NCBI GenBank assembly: GCA_028023455.1
Contig: JAQFVV010013076.1
Location: 186,001-250,000 of the forward strand
DNA from: Epiperipatus broadwayi
Lineage: Eukaryota; Onychophora; Udeonychophora; Euonychophora; Peripatidae
Length of the DNA stretch: 64,000 nucleotides
Reading direction: 5' to 3'
Position numbers and translations under genes: made by a program. Shown here one piece after another: positions 25,136-36,664 of this stretch; position 1 is the stretch's first letter, and the number at the start of each line of letters is the position of its first letter. The notes below the pieces were generated by a model. It was not told the DNA's origin and did not search any database. It worked only from the letters and a program-made list of their open reading frames with translations.

Positions 25136-25756
25136 ACTATAATAAATTAAACATTTATCAAATTTTTTAAACATAATATAACTACACAAAGTATTATTTA
25201 AATGATTTAATTCAATCTGATTTCTTAAGATTTATTTTATATTTAAATCAAATTTATAGGTTTATAATTTCCATACACTTTTTCCACCATGCAAATTCTA
25301 TACACATAAATCTTATTTCATTCATTTTTTTCATATTCAAATGTACACTCTAACACTTCTCTTTTGAAGGTTTTTTTAAAACTCTAGCAAAGATATTTTA
25401 TGATACTTTTAAAAACATTTAATTAATCAAAAACCATTCTAGCCAATCATATAAATATTTTGTACTTTTTCGAAAAATATCAAAACTTAGAATGATGCCA
25501 AGTTTAGTCATACTGTGATCTTGTTTTTACAACTTGTGGGGCCTTCTTTTAATTCTGAATGTGGCATATCCATAATGCTGTTCTTCTGAATTTTTTTAAA
25601 ATAAAGCCAACATTTATTTTTAATATCTGTGGTTTTTTCAGCCTTATTTCTATCTTATTTAATTTAAAAAAACCTATTTCATATTTTCAGATTCAACTAA
25701 TTCTTGTTAGTTTTAGTAGGGATTTTATTCAAGGAAGTATATATCCACAGATATTT

Positions 25757-25758
<2 letters not shown>
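25136..25758. other. AT-rich spacer
   Basis: No gene. The 66-codon frame at 25559-25759 has no recognised domain. Confidence 0.4.

Positions 25759-25818
<60 letters not shown>
25759..25818. repeat. (AT)n microsatellite at the LTR element's 5' flank
   Basis: About 55 bp of alternating A and T. The LTR element appears to have inserted in this tract, because (AT)n resumes right after its 3' LTR at 32477. Confidence 0.9.
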
Positions 25819-25822
<4 letters not shown>

Positions 25823-27960
25823 CCGAGACAAAGTCGATATATGTAAACACACACACACTCAAGCAATGTAAAATACTCTATTTTATTTTTCTTACAACTT
25901 AGGATAAAAAATAGATATAGTTTTCTTTCCATACTTTCTAAAATACACTTGTAAAATAAAATATTAATATGTCTAATTAAATAGTTTAAGACTTTAACAT
26001 AATTTACTAAAATAATATCCTCTAAAAATGAAAAATAATATGCTATTATAAATATTAATAGATAATTTCCACTTGTATACGCCACGGGGTATTTAAAAAA
26101 GGGTTTCTTTTAGAAGTATAATTATATTAAAAGTAAAACTTATAGAAATGATTTTGAGAAAAGATTAAATGCTCGACTTCTAAGTTAATGTAAATTGTAT
26201 TGTTCTGGTAAGACACGCACACACGTATGCACTCAAAGTGTGAATGAATAGAAGTTTGTTAACTGAGATTGCAACATGAGATTGCCTAGACCTAAAATTG
26301 CCTTAAGCACAAGGATTGAGTGAACATTTACATCGAACGCGGACCCGAACGACAACTCTAAAAATATGGAACTCTGGGGGGAGATTGGATCCTAAGATAA
26401 GATCCATCTCATATAAATATCACGAAAAATCTATTCAATGGTTGGCTTGATATTGTTGCTTAATATGTTTTTCGCTTAACGTGCTTGCTTGATATATTCA
26501 ATATAGTCTACTTGATATAGCTTGATATAAAATAATATTCTTTCGTTTCGCCGTATCCATATTCAAGATGATCGTTGTGAAATTAATACTGAGAGCGTCG
26601 ATTATCATGATGGGCTAGGAAACCCGTCAGTGATTGATCGACGCTCCGCCACCAAATATCTCCGAAGCTATGAATATTTAACGACATCTCCATTTGAAAT
26701 TAATGCTCCGATCAAATAATAATGTTCCGAGAAATACCAGAATCGTCCAAACCACGCTATGCTCAACTTTGAATAAAACGAATACTTCATTATGAAGATG
26801 CCATATCCCACGTTCAAATCCTCATTTCATTCGAAGCAGCGGAAGTCGAAATCCAAATCCTAGGTAACAATTTATTTTACTTTATGTTTCATTCACTCCA
26901 TTCATAAACTCTTAAAGTCAATCTCATAGTTAACTAACTTACACTTGCGTAAATTACATCATAAAAGATTCCGTAACATTTAACCTATTATTGTAACTTA
27001 TCTTTGTGTAACCTCAACATTCATAAAATCAAATTTAATCTTAGGACTTTTCCAAAACATGAACTTTGACCTTAATTCTTATCTAATAAGCCATCGCAAT
27101 TACTTTTAAGATATAAAATGAAATTTGTATTCCATATTGTAGTGTGTATAATATATTTCTTTCTGTGCGAGTGCGTGAATGCGTGTGTGTGCGTGTGCTA
27201 ATAAAATATTGTTTTTTTATATTCAATAAATTTGTTCAGTATATAAACAAGTCTAGCATTTCTCAAATCTTTTCGTACAATTAAATTCTTATTTTATTTT
27301 TTCTTTTGATCATCAATAAAGTTATCATTTAATTACACTAATTTAGATTTATATTTGTTTACTTAACCATTTGTTTCTTTTTAAATGTCTTTTGCCAACA
27401 TCGTGCCGTAAGTCACGATGTTTATTTACTCTTAGTTAAGATAGGTTAAGAATTGGGCGGGCCTATAATAAAATATAAGTAAATGTTTAATGCTAATATT
27501 GAAAGTAATTCATAGGGGGGATGATCTAAGAAGTCGAATTGTTTGGGAGGGATGAACGAACAGTCATATTGGTCGCCAACAACCAATAGTTAAGTCCAGT
27601 ACTAGGATCCCTCAGTTAATAAATAAAACTTCCTTCCCATTAGTGTACAGTGCGTCTTTTACGTAAGGAGTAATTGCTGAAACAATTACACCGTGGCCCT
27701 GAGTGACCCTATTGGTCCATGCTAGGAGATGGAGCTTGTGGGTGGGATTAGACTTCGAAATCGTTTTGACATGACGTAAGGTGATGCGAGAAGTTAAATA
27801 ATAATTAAATCATCATGTCTGGTGCCCCCTTGTATTGATAGTGAATAATTACCGATATAAGAAAATAAATAAAGCTTTACGCTATGTCATGTTTGTTTCG
27901 GAGCTCTCGATCTCTTTTAGGAAAGGACGGATAAAAAGCTAAAATAGGCTGACGGTAACA
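25819..27960 (+). repeat. 5' LTR
   Basis: It begins TATACCGAGACAAAGTCG and ends GCTGACGGTAACA. The terminal CGGTAACA is the complement of TGTTACCG, so the ends share an inverted TACCG, but the left end lacks the usual TG. The first 23 bp form an 8-bp inverted repeat, with one mismatch in this copy and perfect in the 3' LTR. Inside are a CA tract, a GT/GC tract near 27180 and a block with a short palindrome at 27402-27422 (CATCGTGCCGTAAGTCACGATG). The minus-strand frame at 25756-26085 is antisense LTR sequence, not a gene. Confidence 0.9.
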
Positions 27961-28020
27961 ATTGGCGCTTCCAACGTGAGGCTAATACAAATGACGCTTC
28001 CAAACGTGAAGTTAATGCAA
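27961..28020 (+). promoter_or_regulatory. Primer-binding site and its 30-bp tandem duplicate
   Basis: TGGCGCTTCCAACGTGAGG at 27963-27981, two bases after the LTR, has the TGGCGC start common to tRNA-primed minus-strand initiation sites of metazoan LTR elements. The next 30 bp (27991-28020) repeat the first 30 with changes (TGACGCTTCCAAACGTGAAG), so a second, altered copy of the site follows directly. I cannot identify the tRNA by eye. Confidence 0.65.
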
Positions 28021-28365
28021 ATAATGTGTTAGAGAAGCAAATCAAGATATTAGCAAAAGCGGCCGAACCTCGGAAAAGACGCAAAACTTTTTTCATGTAA
28101 ACAAAAGCTTTGGACGAATATAAATAAACGGAACAAAACGCAGCGATTCATAACATCGCAAACCTTTTAAATAAAACATTGGGAGCCGGAGAGAAATAAA
28201 TAAATAAAAAAAAAAAACATAGCGGGAGATAGAGGAGCGGACGTTGGTCAGTCGCTGTTATCATAAATAAATAAAATAAAAGTAAAATAATCACATTCCT
28301 GTAAACGGTAGCAAAAAGTTATAATAGAGCAGATAGAAATAAAGAATAAAAGAATCTTTCACCAA

Positions 28366-29460
28366 ATGGACAACAATGACGATATCGCGTGGGAGGAGAT
28401 GGGGGAAAGCCCTATAACATTCAAGAAGACAGAAGTGGAAGAGGAGGCCGAATCAGATATAAAAATACTAATAAGAATGATGAGCCAGATGATGAAAGAG
28501 ATGAGGGAGGATAGGGAAGAAAGAAGGAGAGAGAGAAAGGAGGATAGAGAGGAACTCATTAGGGAGATACGAAAAATAGTGAAGGGAGATACCGGAGAGT
28601 CAGAGGAGGAGCAGAGCAAAGAGGAAATAAAGATCGCCGAAGTAAAAAATGAAATCACCTCGATAAAAATAGAGATCGGCACAGCTAAGGCTGAAATAGA
28701 AGAGGCAAGGAGTGAAGTAAAAACAGCGAAGGCAGGACTGGAAGGCATCATACAAAAGGTGGGCGCGATAGATAGAAAGATCGAGGGAATCGAGCCACAA
28801 CAGAACATACCGGGAGAAATCATGGCCAAACGTCTGGAGGAGTTGGAGAAGAGAGTTGAACGGGGAATAAATGCGCGGGAACCAAGCCAGTCATGGGCCG
28901 AAAGGCAAATCAAAATTGAAACCTTCAGAGCAGGTGAAAACGAGAGTCCGATGGACCACGTAGAGAGCGCACGGAACCTGTTTTCTGAACCCTCTAAGCC
29001 AGAGCCAGACAAAATCAATATTGCCAGCACGTACTTGCAAGGGCCAGCTAGGGATTGGTGGCGGACGATTGAATTTAAACCTAGATCATTCGTAGAGTAT
29101 CGAGAGGAGATACTACGGAGCTTTTGGAATGCCACCAGACAAGAGGGGATCTACTTCCACATCACCAACGAGAAGTACGGGTGCAAACCGAGCGAGACAA
29201 TAACCCAATTCTACTACAGGCAGGTGGCAGGCCTCCAACAGCTGCCAGCATATCACATGACAGAAGAGCAGATCGTCTCGATCATCAGACATAACATGCC
29301 AACAGACATCAGGCGGATGATGATAAGCCGGGATGACAAGGGCATCCACGAGATGGGAGACGCCATAGCAAAGTTCGAGCGAGCAGAAGGACGGGGAAGG
29401 CCGATAGAGAGGCCAAGACAAGAACTAGAAAGGAGAAAACTACCACCAGATCGATACTAA
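28366..29460 (+). CDS. Gag-like protein of the LTR element, 364 aa
   Basis: This is the only substantial ORF of the element. Residues 1-25 are acidic. About 30-165 are highly charged E/K/R sequence with heptad-like I/L spacing (EIKIAEVKNEITSIKIEIG), predicted to be a coiled coil. About 195-335 resemble the capsid region of LTR-element Gag proteins: residues 223-232 read YLQGPARDWW, followed by a helical run with FYYRQVAGLQQLPAYHM. The basic C-terminus (335-364) ends without any CCHC zinc knuckle, and no protease follows. The role inferred is particle formation and RNA packaging, with enzymes supplied in trans. The first ATG of the frame fits well after an untranslated leader of about 400 bp. 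The frame is intact and much richer in G+C than the flanks, which supports recent function. Confidence 0.85.
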   Translation: MDNNDDIAWEEMGESPITFKKTEVEEEAESDIKILIRMMSQMMKEMREDREERRRERKEDREELIREIRKIVKGDTGESEEEQSKEEIKIAEVKNEITSIKIEIGTAKAEIEEARSEVKTAKAGLEGIIQKVGAIDRKIEGIEPQQNIPGEIMAKRLEELEKRVERGINAREPSQSWAERQIKIETFRAGENESPMDHVESARNLFSEPSKPEPDKINIASTYLQGPARDWWRTIEFKPRSFVEYREEILRSFWNATRQEGIYFHITNEKYGCKPSETITQFYYRQVAGLQQLPAYHMTEEQIVSIIRHNMPTDIRRMMISRDDKGIHEMGDAIAKFERAEGRGRPIERPRQELERRKLPPDRY

Positions 29461-30334
29461 TAAACACAAGTGAAAGAGGAAAAAAAAAAAACACACGCTG
29501 AAGGACACGGATTTGCCCCAGGAATATGATCACCGGATTGCGATTAATAAACCACTATTACTGTAGGAAAACGACTTCGGACCGGAAGGGACATACATGT
29601 CGCATCGCATTATACACAAACAAGGGGGGAAGGGGGGTCAATAAACCATCTGTTCAACTAAAGCAGTAACTAACGGAAGAAAACCATCCATTTAAATAAA
29701 TCAGTATTGTGAAATCCGCTTTATATAAAGCAGCAATTCTGAAAGCCATTTTAAAGATTCCTGAAAGCCAGTTAGATCAAAGAACGTCGCCCGCCTTCAA
29801 CTAAAATGTATTAATCAAAAACACACGGAGACCAACTAGAGAAAAAGGAAAAGCCGGATCACGAGAAGTGCACTATTATTGTTCCTTCCCTCTCTATTTA
29901 CCATTGTGCTAGGAGGTACAGAGCTCGGATGTTTTGAATACTTAGGGTTCTAGATCCCCCTGCCTTCCATTAGATAGGCCGTAAGGAAATGCCTATATAT
30001 TCGTAGCCTTGCATCGCGGGACCTCGGAAATGTCCATCCCCATGCCAACCTTCCACCCAGGGTGCCTGTACCAGATTGGGCAAGATATACCAATTATGGC
30101 ACGCCGAGCTGAGTTCGTAGATATAGAATCCGAGCCTGACCACATAACCTGCCACTTCGTTTTCTTTATGTGAGGGAAAGTCGAACCATAGGATAGTCGG
30201 CCAGAGTAGACGGTTAAAAGTCATGAAGAGCGGGGTAAAGAGAAAAATAATAATAAATGAATTGATATGAAAAAAAAAAAAATTGAAATGCCAAACCTCA
30301 CATTTTAATTTTTTTTGGACGGATCGCGGGGATA
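29461..30334 (+). other. Non-coding 3' internal region of the LTR element
   Basis: No pol gene or domain is found in 870 bp. A purine run at 29626-29637 (GGGGGGAAGGGGGG) could act as an internal polypurine tract. Just before the 3' LTR the purine stretch is short (GCGGGGA, 30326-30332). A tract of 12 A lies at about 30270. The minus-strand frame 29970-30380 has no domain and crosses into the LTR. Confidence 0.6.
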
Positions 30335-32476
30335 TATACCGAGACAAAGTCGGTATATGTAAACACACACACACACTCAAGCAATGTAAAATACTCTATT
30401 TTATTTTTCTTACAACTTAGGGTAAAAAATAGATATAGTTTTCTTTCCATACTTTCTAAAATACACTTGTAAAATAAAATATTAATATGTCTAATTAAAT
30501 AGTTTAAGACTTTAACATAATTTACTAAAATAATATCCTCTAAAAATGAAAAATAATATGCCATTATAAATATTAATAGATAATTTCCACTTGTATACGC
30601 CACGGGGTATTTAAAAAAGGGTTTCTTTTAGAAGTATAATTATATTAAAAGTAAAACTTATAGAAATGATTTTGAGAAAAGATTAAATGCTCGACTTCTA
30701 AGTTAATGTAAATTGTATTGTTCTGGTAAGACACGCACACACGTATGCACTCAAAGTGTGAATGAATAGAAGTTTGTTAACTGAGATTGCAACATGAGAT
30801 TGCCTAGACCTAAAATTGCCTTAAGCACAAGGATTGAGTGAACATTTACATCGAACGCGGACCCGAACGACAACTCTAAAAATATGGAACTCTGGGGGGA
30901 GATTGGATCCTAAGATAAGATCCATCTCATATAAATATCACGAAAAATCTATTCAATGGTTGGCTTGATATTGTTGCTTAATATGTTTTTCAGCTTAACG
31001 TGCTTGCTTGATATATTCAATATAGTCTACTTGATATAGCTTGATATAAAATAATATTCTTTCGTTTCGCCGTATCCATATTCAAGATGATCGTTGTGAA
31101 ATTAATACTGAGAGCGTCGATTATCATGATGGGCTAGGAAACCCGTCAGTGATTGATCGACGCTCCGCCACCAAATATCTCCGAAGCTATGAATATTTAA
31201 CGACATCTCCATTTGAAATTAATGCTCCGATCAAATAATAATGTTCCGAGAAATACCAGAATCGTCCAAACCACGCTATGCTCAACTTTGAATAAAACGA
31301 ATACTTCATTATGAAGATGCCATATCCCACGTTCAAATCCTCATTTCATTCGAAGCAGCGGAAGTCGAAATCCAAATCCTAGGTAACAATTTATTTTACT
31401 TTATGTTTCATTCACTCCATTCATAAACTCTTAAAGGCAATCTCATAGTTAACTAACTTACACTTGCGTAAATTAAATCATAAAAGATTCCGTAACATTT
31501 AACCTATTATTGTAACTTATCTTTGTGTAACCTCAACATTCATAAAATCAAATTTAATCTTAGGACTTTTCCAAAACATGAACTTTGACCTTAATTCTTA
31601 TCTAATAAGCCATCGCAATTACTTTTAAGATATAAAATGAAATTTGTATTCCATATTGTAGTGTGTATAATATATTTCTTTCTGTGCGAGTGCGTGAATG
31701 CGTGTGTGTGCGTGTGCTAATAAAATATGGTTTTTTTATATTCAATAAATTTGTTCAGTATATAAACAAGTCGAGCATTTCTCAAATCTTTTCGTACAAT
31801 TAAATTCTTATTTTATTTTTTCTTTTGATCATCAATAAAGTTATCATTTAATTACACTAATTTAGATTTATATTTGTTTACTTAACCATTTGTTTCTTTT
31901 TAAATGTCTTTTGCCAACATCGTGCCGTAAGTCACGATGTTTATTTACTTTTAGTTAAGATAGGTTAAGAATTGGGCGGGCCTATAATAAAATATAAGTA
32001 AATGTTTAATGCTAATATTGAAAGTAATTCATAGGGGGGATGATCTAAGAAGTCGAATTGTTTGGGAGGGATGAACGAACAGTCGTATTGGTCGCCAACA
32101 ACCAATAGTTAAGTCCAGTACTAGGATCCCTCAGTTAATAAATAAAACTTCCTTCCCATTAGTGTACAGTGCGTCTTTTACGTAAGGAGTAATTGCTGAA
32201 ACAATTACACCGTGGCCCTGAGTGACCCTATTGGTCCATGCTAGGAGATGGAGCTTGTGGGTGGGATTAGACTTCGAAATCATTTTGAAATGACGTAAGG
32301 TGATGCGAGAAGTTAAATAATAATTAAATCATGTCTGGCGCTCCCTTGTATTGATAGTGAATAATTACCGATATAAGAAAATAAATAAAGCTTTACGCTA
32401 TGTCATGTTTGTTTCGGAGCTCTCGATCTCTTTTAGGAAAGGACGGATAAAAAGCTAAAATAGGCTGACGGTAACA
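30335..32476 (+). repeat. 3' LTR
   Basis: Same length as the 5' LTR and nearly identical. The starting inverted repeat TATACCGA-GACAAAG-TCGGTATA is perfect here. Differences include an extra CA in the early CA tract, an inserted A near 30992 and a 3-bp deletion near 32330. It ends GGTAACA at 32476, followed at once by (AT)n. Confidence 0.9.
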
Positions 32477-32498
32477 ATATATATATATATATATATAA
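32477..32498. repeat. (AT)n microsatellite at the 3' flank
   Basis: About 22 bp of alternating AT, the continuation of the tract at 25759-25818 that the LTR element split. Confidence 0.85.
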
Positions 32499-32820
32499 AT
32501 ATTTCACTTTAAAAGAAAAAATAATACAAAAATAATCAAAGAATACTACAATAAGTATTTTCAAAAGCAGCCAGTAAATTATACTATTATTACAAATCTT
32601 TACAAAAAATAAAAAAAACAGAAAATACGTCTCACTAGGGGTTAGAGCACTGATGGACATGTGACTAAGTGGCTGCCAAAATGTCTGATGAAGTGATTTT
32701 TTATCTCTGTGTTTTGTTGTCTCTAATTTGTTTTTAAAACCTGTTAATTTTTTTTCCATTATTATTATTATAAAGATAAGTGCACTTTGTGCACTATAAT
32801 GCATATAGCATACATGTTGT
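32499..32820. other. Spacer, nothing recognised
   Basis: AT-rich, with a somewhat mixed-composition patch at 32630-32710. It contains an isolated CTGATGA at 32684 without a following GAAA. The 143-codon minus-strand frame at 32433-32864 has no domain and crosses repeat borders. Confidence 0.4.
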
Positions 32821-33113
32821 AAACAAGGCAAAACTCTCCATACAGTAGTGCTACCCTGTTCCAACCAAAGTAATCAATGGATTCCAGAAGGCTTGTGAAT
32901 AAAATCCTTACCTAGAGCTTACTCATCCAATATCCCCAGACTAGTTTCTGGCTTGTGGCCTTCATCAGTGAGGAACCACAAGCCAGAAACTAGTCTGGGA
33001 ATATTGAATGAGTAGACACTAGATAGGGATTTTATGCACAAGCCTTCTGGCATCTATTGATTACTCTGGTTGGCACAGGGTGGCACTACTGTATGGAGAG
33101 TTTTGCCTTGTTT
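32821..33113. mobile_element. Hammerhead element family A, foldback copy
   Basis: Left arm 32821-32975 and right arm 32979-33113 are inverted copies of the family A 3' module with the same outer ends AAACAAGGCAAAACTCTC and GAGTTTTGCCTTGTTT. The palindrome centre falls inside the hammerhead: the minus strand keeps the CUGAUGA and GAAA halves, while the plus strand has only the second half. The arms differ by scattered changes (for example GGATTCCAG against GGCATCT), so it is not newly formed. Confidence 0.85.
32927..32990 (-). ncRNA. Hammerhead ribozyme, family A, distal stem I lost
   Basis: Read on minus: CCUCA, CUGAUGA, A-GGC-CACAA-GCC-A, GAAA, ACUAGU and C, then UGGGG. All conserved core residues and the GUC cleavage triplet are present, and proximal stem I has 5 pairs. 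The 5' distal partner AUCCAA is replaced by sequence from the opposite arm because the palindrome junction lies there, so the tertiary loop contact is probably missing. Confidence 0.65.
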
Positions 33114-34582
33114 AATAACAATTATGACTAATATAGAGATAATAATCATGTGATAAAAATGTTGTAGTTCTTATTCTTGTGATACAGGTATTGACTCTAT
33201 AATTGAACTTATTTATAGTGGCATTCTTTTTCTGATAAATTGTTTTAATATAAGATCAAGTATATTGTAGGATACTATACTCAAATAACATGTTTTTGGT
33301 TCTCTTCTGTTATCACTGTGGTACAACTCACATATAGTGTCAATGTTAAATATGTTTCTTTTATATCTTATGAAATATAATGTGGGTAATGATCACATAT
33401 TCATTTTGAGTTGAAAATCACAAAAATTGCATTTGAGTGTCCAATATTTAAATCTACATAGCATTGACAAATCTAAGTTATAATTTGTGGTTGTGTGCAG
33501 AGAAGTACATATGTATTCCAGTAGCACCATTTGTCTTGTGGAAAAGCTATGTTAGGGTTAAACATTGATTTAATAGGATCTAAATTGTATGCAGATATTT
33601 TGTGTGGAGGTTTCTCTGTAGGTATTATTTTAAAAATGACTTCTAAACGTGGGTATATTTTTGTCATGGATGATAAAGGATCAAATTGTAAATACATGAA
33701 TAGAATGTAATCCTAATCCAATTAGGTTGCTATGATACTGCATTTGCCTGAGTGAGATGGCCACTATTTTTCTACCCCATAAAAGTCTTCTACACAATGA
33801 ATAAATATTTGATGTAAAGGATTTTGTGAAAATGATAATCATTGTACAATCAGTATTTTTTGTAATAATTGGCATGTTTATAAGTGATACTTTCGATTAT
33901 TGAGAAAGATATGCTTTTGAGAGGGAGGTTATAATCCATTCTGTTGTTGGAATTAGTTTGCTTTGTATTTGCCTTCACATAATCAGGTAATTCAAGTGAA
34001 AGGGGAATCCTAAATAGGCTGTAGATTTACTGTGACACCATGCACATGTTTTATCAAAGTTGAATTCTGGTTTATACATGCAAGTATATTCATGTAATAT
34101 ATATATCTTAATATTTGTATTTGTTTTTTAGTTGTTAGAAAAACTTATATTATCCATGTAGGCTATGCAGGCTACATTTTAAATCTTTTATTTTTAAAAA
34201 AAAGATCTACTATAGTAATTACGAAACATAAATGGATTCCTTAATGGCAATCTATATTCAAAACGTAAAGATTTTTATTAAAATCTGCTTTTAATAGCTT
34301 TCACGCACATATATAATGAAGAACAGAACAAAACAAACAAATATAACTGATATCTAAACTACTATCTCACAGGCTTCTGAAAAGAAATACTATGCATTAA
34401 AGTCTGAACTTGAATCTATTACTATTTTTGCAAAGGTATAACTTTGATGATTAGTGTCCTATTTAGGTGCTCAAGCACATATTTAAAAAAATCTACAATA
34501 TTAATAATATATATGTAATCTATAAATAAAATGTGCTTTAATTTGATTAAGATTTTAGTGAAGAAATTTTAAAAAAAAAAAA
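33114..34582. other. AT-rich spacer
   Basis: No gene or dated repeat. Two minus-strand frames of 74 and 64 codons (33473-33697 and 33681-33875) show no domain. Confidence 0.4.
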
Positions 34583-34625
34583 CCAGTTTCGAGCTAGTGA
34601 CTCTCATCAGTGAGGAGCTAGGACA
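34583..34625 (-). ncRNA. Partial hammerhead ribozyme, family D
   Basis: On the minus strand: CUAGCUCCUCA, CUGAUGA, stem II GAGU-CACUA-GCUC with the canonical G-C closing pair, then GAAACUGGU, followed by a run of 12 T. The core up to stem III is textbook, but the 3' strand of stem I is replaced by the T/A tract. This is a truncated copy of a family otherwise not represented in the window. Confidence 0.6.
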
Positions 34626-34790
34626 TCGATGAAGTGATAGTTTAATTGCAATTCATGGATCTAAAAGTTTAAACCCTATACTGTAGTAAAGAATTAAAAC
34701 GTATTTTTTAGATAGTAAAAAATGTACTATTTCAAAATCAATATATATAATTATTTATTTATTCCAGGAAAGTATCTTTCATATATATAT

Positions 34791-35256
34791 TAGTCAACAC
34801 CGCCCTTTGGATTTTGAGGCCCCAAGCACAATATACCCCCAATAAATAAAAAAGTGAATAAATAAATTAAATTTTTAATTTATAAGACAAGAAAGGAACA
34901 TATACAACATTTATTTTTATCTAAGTAATCATACATAACATATAACACATTAATAATAATATAGAAGAAAAACAAAATTAATGTAACTTAATTAGTCTAG
35001 CAGCATGGGACTATTTCATTACAAACTATGAACCATTTGGTCATTTATAAAAACGTTCAAACTGTGAGACATTTAGAATTTTAGTGCATTTTATTTCAAA
35101 AGTATGCTTTAGCTTTACATTTAAGAACTTGTATCAAATGTCAGTCTCTCAATCTATTTTATTACTGTGTAAGATATATATTCTGTTGTTGATTAAAATA
35201 AGTAGCTCAGTGCAAGGTCCCATTAGCCCCCTGGACCCTACACCTCGTTGACTGAC
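34791..35256. mobile_element. Possible hAT-like non-autonomous element, old
   Basis: The ends TAGTCAACACCG and CGTTGACTGA share an inverted AGTCAAC. Just inside, GGCCCC and CCCCCTGGACC recall sub-terminal repeats of hAT MITEs. The 8-bp duplication expected is not apparent. The interior is AT-rich without coding. Confidence 0.3.
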
Positions 35257-35331
35257 CTTAAAGACACTACTGTAACTAGTCAAAATAAGAGTCATAGATC
35301 ACATGACCCTATTCTCTTTAGCTTGTAAGTT

Positions 35332-35483
35332 ATAAACAATGAGGATTGCCCATTCCTCAACAAGCTTTGCGATAAATGCTTAGCTAGAGAAAGCATTTAA
35401 ATGTCCTGACAGAGATTTAAATGCTTTCTCTAGCTAAGCATTTATCACAAAGCTTGTTGAGGAATTGAGAATCCTCATTGTTT
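35332..35483. mobile_element. Family C foldback derivative without ribozyme
   Basis: Left arm 35332-35402 and right arm 35415-35483 are near-perfect inverted copies with a 12-bp spacer. Shared phrases AACAAGCTTTG and AAAGCATTTAAAT tie it to the outer module of the element at 48141-48559, which has hammerheads in its centre. This copy has lost the centre. Confidence 0.75.
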
Positions 35484-36595
35484 ACTACTATAACTAGTTT
35501 ATACTGTAACTAGTTTATCTACATTGAGGTATAAATGTATTCGTTTTCCTATATAAATACGAAATAAAATAAAACAATATAAAATCTTCAAATATCTGTG
35601 ATTTTTGTCACTGTATAACCTCAAAATTAAACCAATCTCTGCAGAGATTGTTTTTTTAGGAAATCATCCATTTTCAACGGATTTGCAAAAAAAATCGATA
35701 GGATGCCGGGTTCAAGATAATGTCATTCTTATTTAAAAATTACTAATACAGTCTATTTGATGTTTGAATTTAAATATTTAATTTTGCTTTGCTTTTTATA
35801 TAAAGCATATTTAAACACGAGTCATTAATATATATATATAATAGCTGGACGTGTGTGTTACGAGACTGGAAGATGATTGCAATACGATAGAGTTAAGATT
35901 AAACATGCACTGGGAGAAGAACAAAGCTCATATATATAATATGTGCATGTGTGTTTGTGTGTATATATTAAAATCATGTTTTGTTTTGTTTTTTTACTGA
36001 AGGAAAATATAAGTACAGATTCAAAGTTTTTGTTATGGTTTATATTATTGTTAGGTAATAATAAAAGACTAGCAGTCACTCAGGGAAAGACTAACAACTC
36101 TATCCATATATAAAAATACATACATGTGGGTATATATAAGTAAAATGCATAATCTTGTGGTTAAGACCTTTAGAGGTCCCTACCTTCGCATTTTCAACCT
36201 CACTTGCTTTAGGTTTATCGCCTTAATAAATATTACTTAAACCGAGCAAAAAAATCAAAAAATAAAAATAAATCATCAAAGAAAAGAAACATCTGAGTTT
36301 ATATCCCAATCTTTTTAATGTTGTACTAAGATTTCCCTAATGTAAAAGTACGGATATAAATTGTTACATCTTGGCTGACTTAGTGTTACATTTCTCTCTT
36401 TTCCTTTTTTAAGAGGATTGAAATACTTTTTAAAATAGAATAATTTGTTTTGATTTCACAATTTTTCGTTTTAAGCATGTGATATTAAATGTTCCCTTGG
36501 CTTGTATATAATATTTTTGCATACTTATGTGTGTATGTTTTACGAAGTGGTTTTTATTTCATTTCTTAAATCAGCTAGGCACACTTCCGGTGACT
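35484..36595. other. AT-rich spacer
   Basis: No gene. A short inverted pair TCTCTGCAGAGA lies near 35636, and 36150-36230 has mixed composition. The minus frame at 35858-36079 has no domain. Confidence 0.4.
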
Positions 36596-36664
36596 TTGTA
36601 ATTATAAGGGACATGGACTCGAACTTTCAAGCTCACTAAATCTATCTTATACATCTGATACATA

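Larger units (their letters stand above)
25819..32476 (+). mobile_element. Gag-only LTR retrotransposon, full length, 6.66 kb
   Basis: Two direct repeats of 2142 bp each (25819-27960 and 30335-32476) flank a 2.37-kb internal region with a primer-binding-type site and one gag-like ORF. There is no protease, reverse transcriptase, RNase H or integrase frame and no room for them, so the element must depend on enzymes from another element. The LTRs differ at only about 15-20 positions plus a few 1-3-bp indels by eye, so the insertion is young. Flanking sequence is AT microsatellite, which hides the target duplication. This organisation corresponds to what in plants is called TR-GAG; I recall no named animal counterpart. 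Confidence 0.9.

Noticed and set aside
28359-29135. 258-codon minus-strand frame opposite gag
   Set aside because: Ser/Leu-rich antisense shadow of the E/K-rich Gag frame.
29970-30603. Minus-strand frames of 136 and 101 codons over the 3' LTR
   Set aside because: No domain, overlap with LTR sequence, and the equivalent frame in the 5' LTR diverges at its end.
32684-32690. CTGATGA on the plus strand
   Set aside because: No stem II and GAAA follow, so it is not a hammerhead core.
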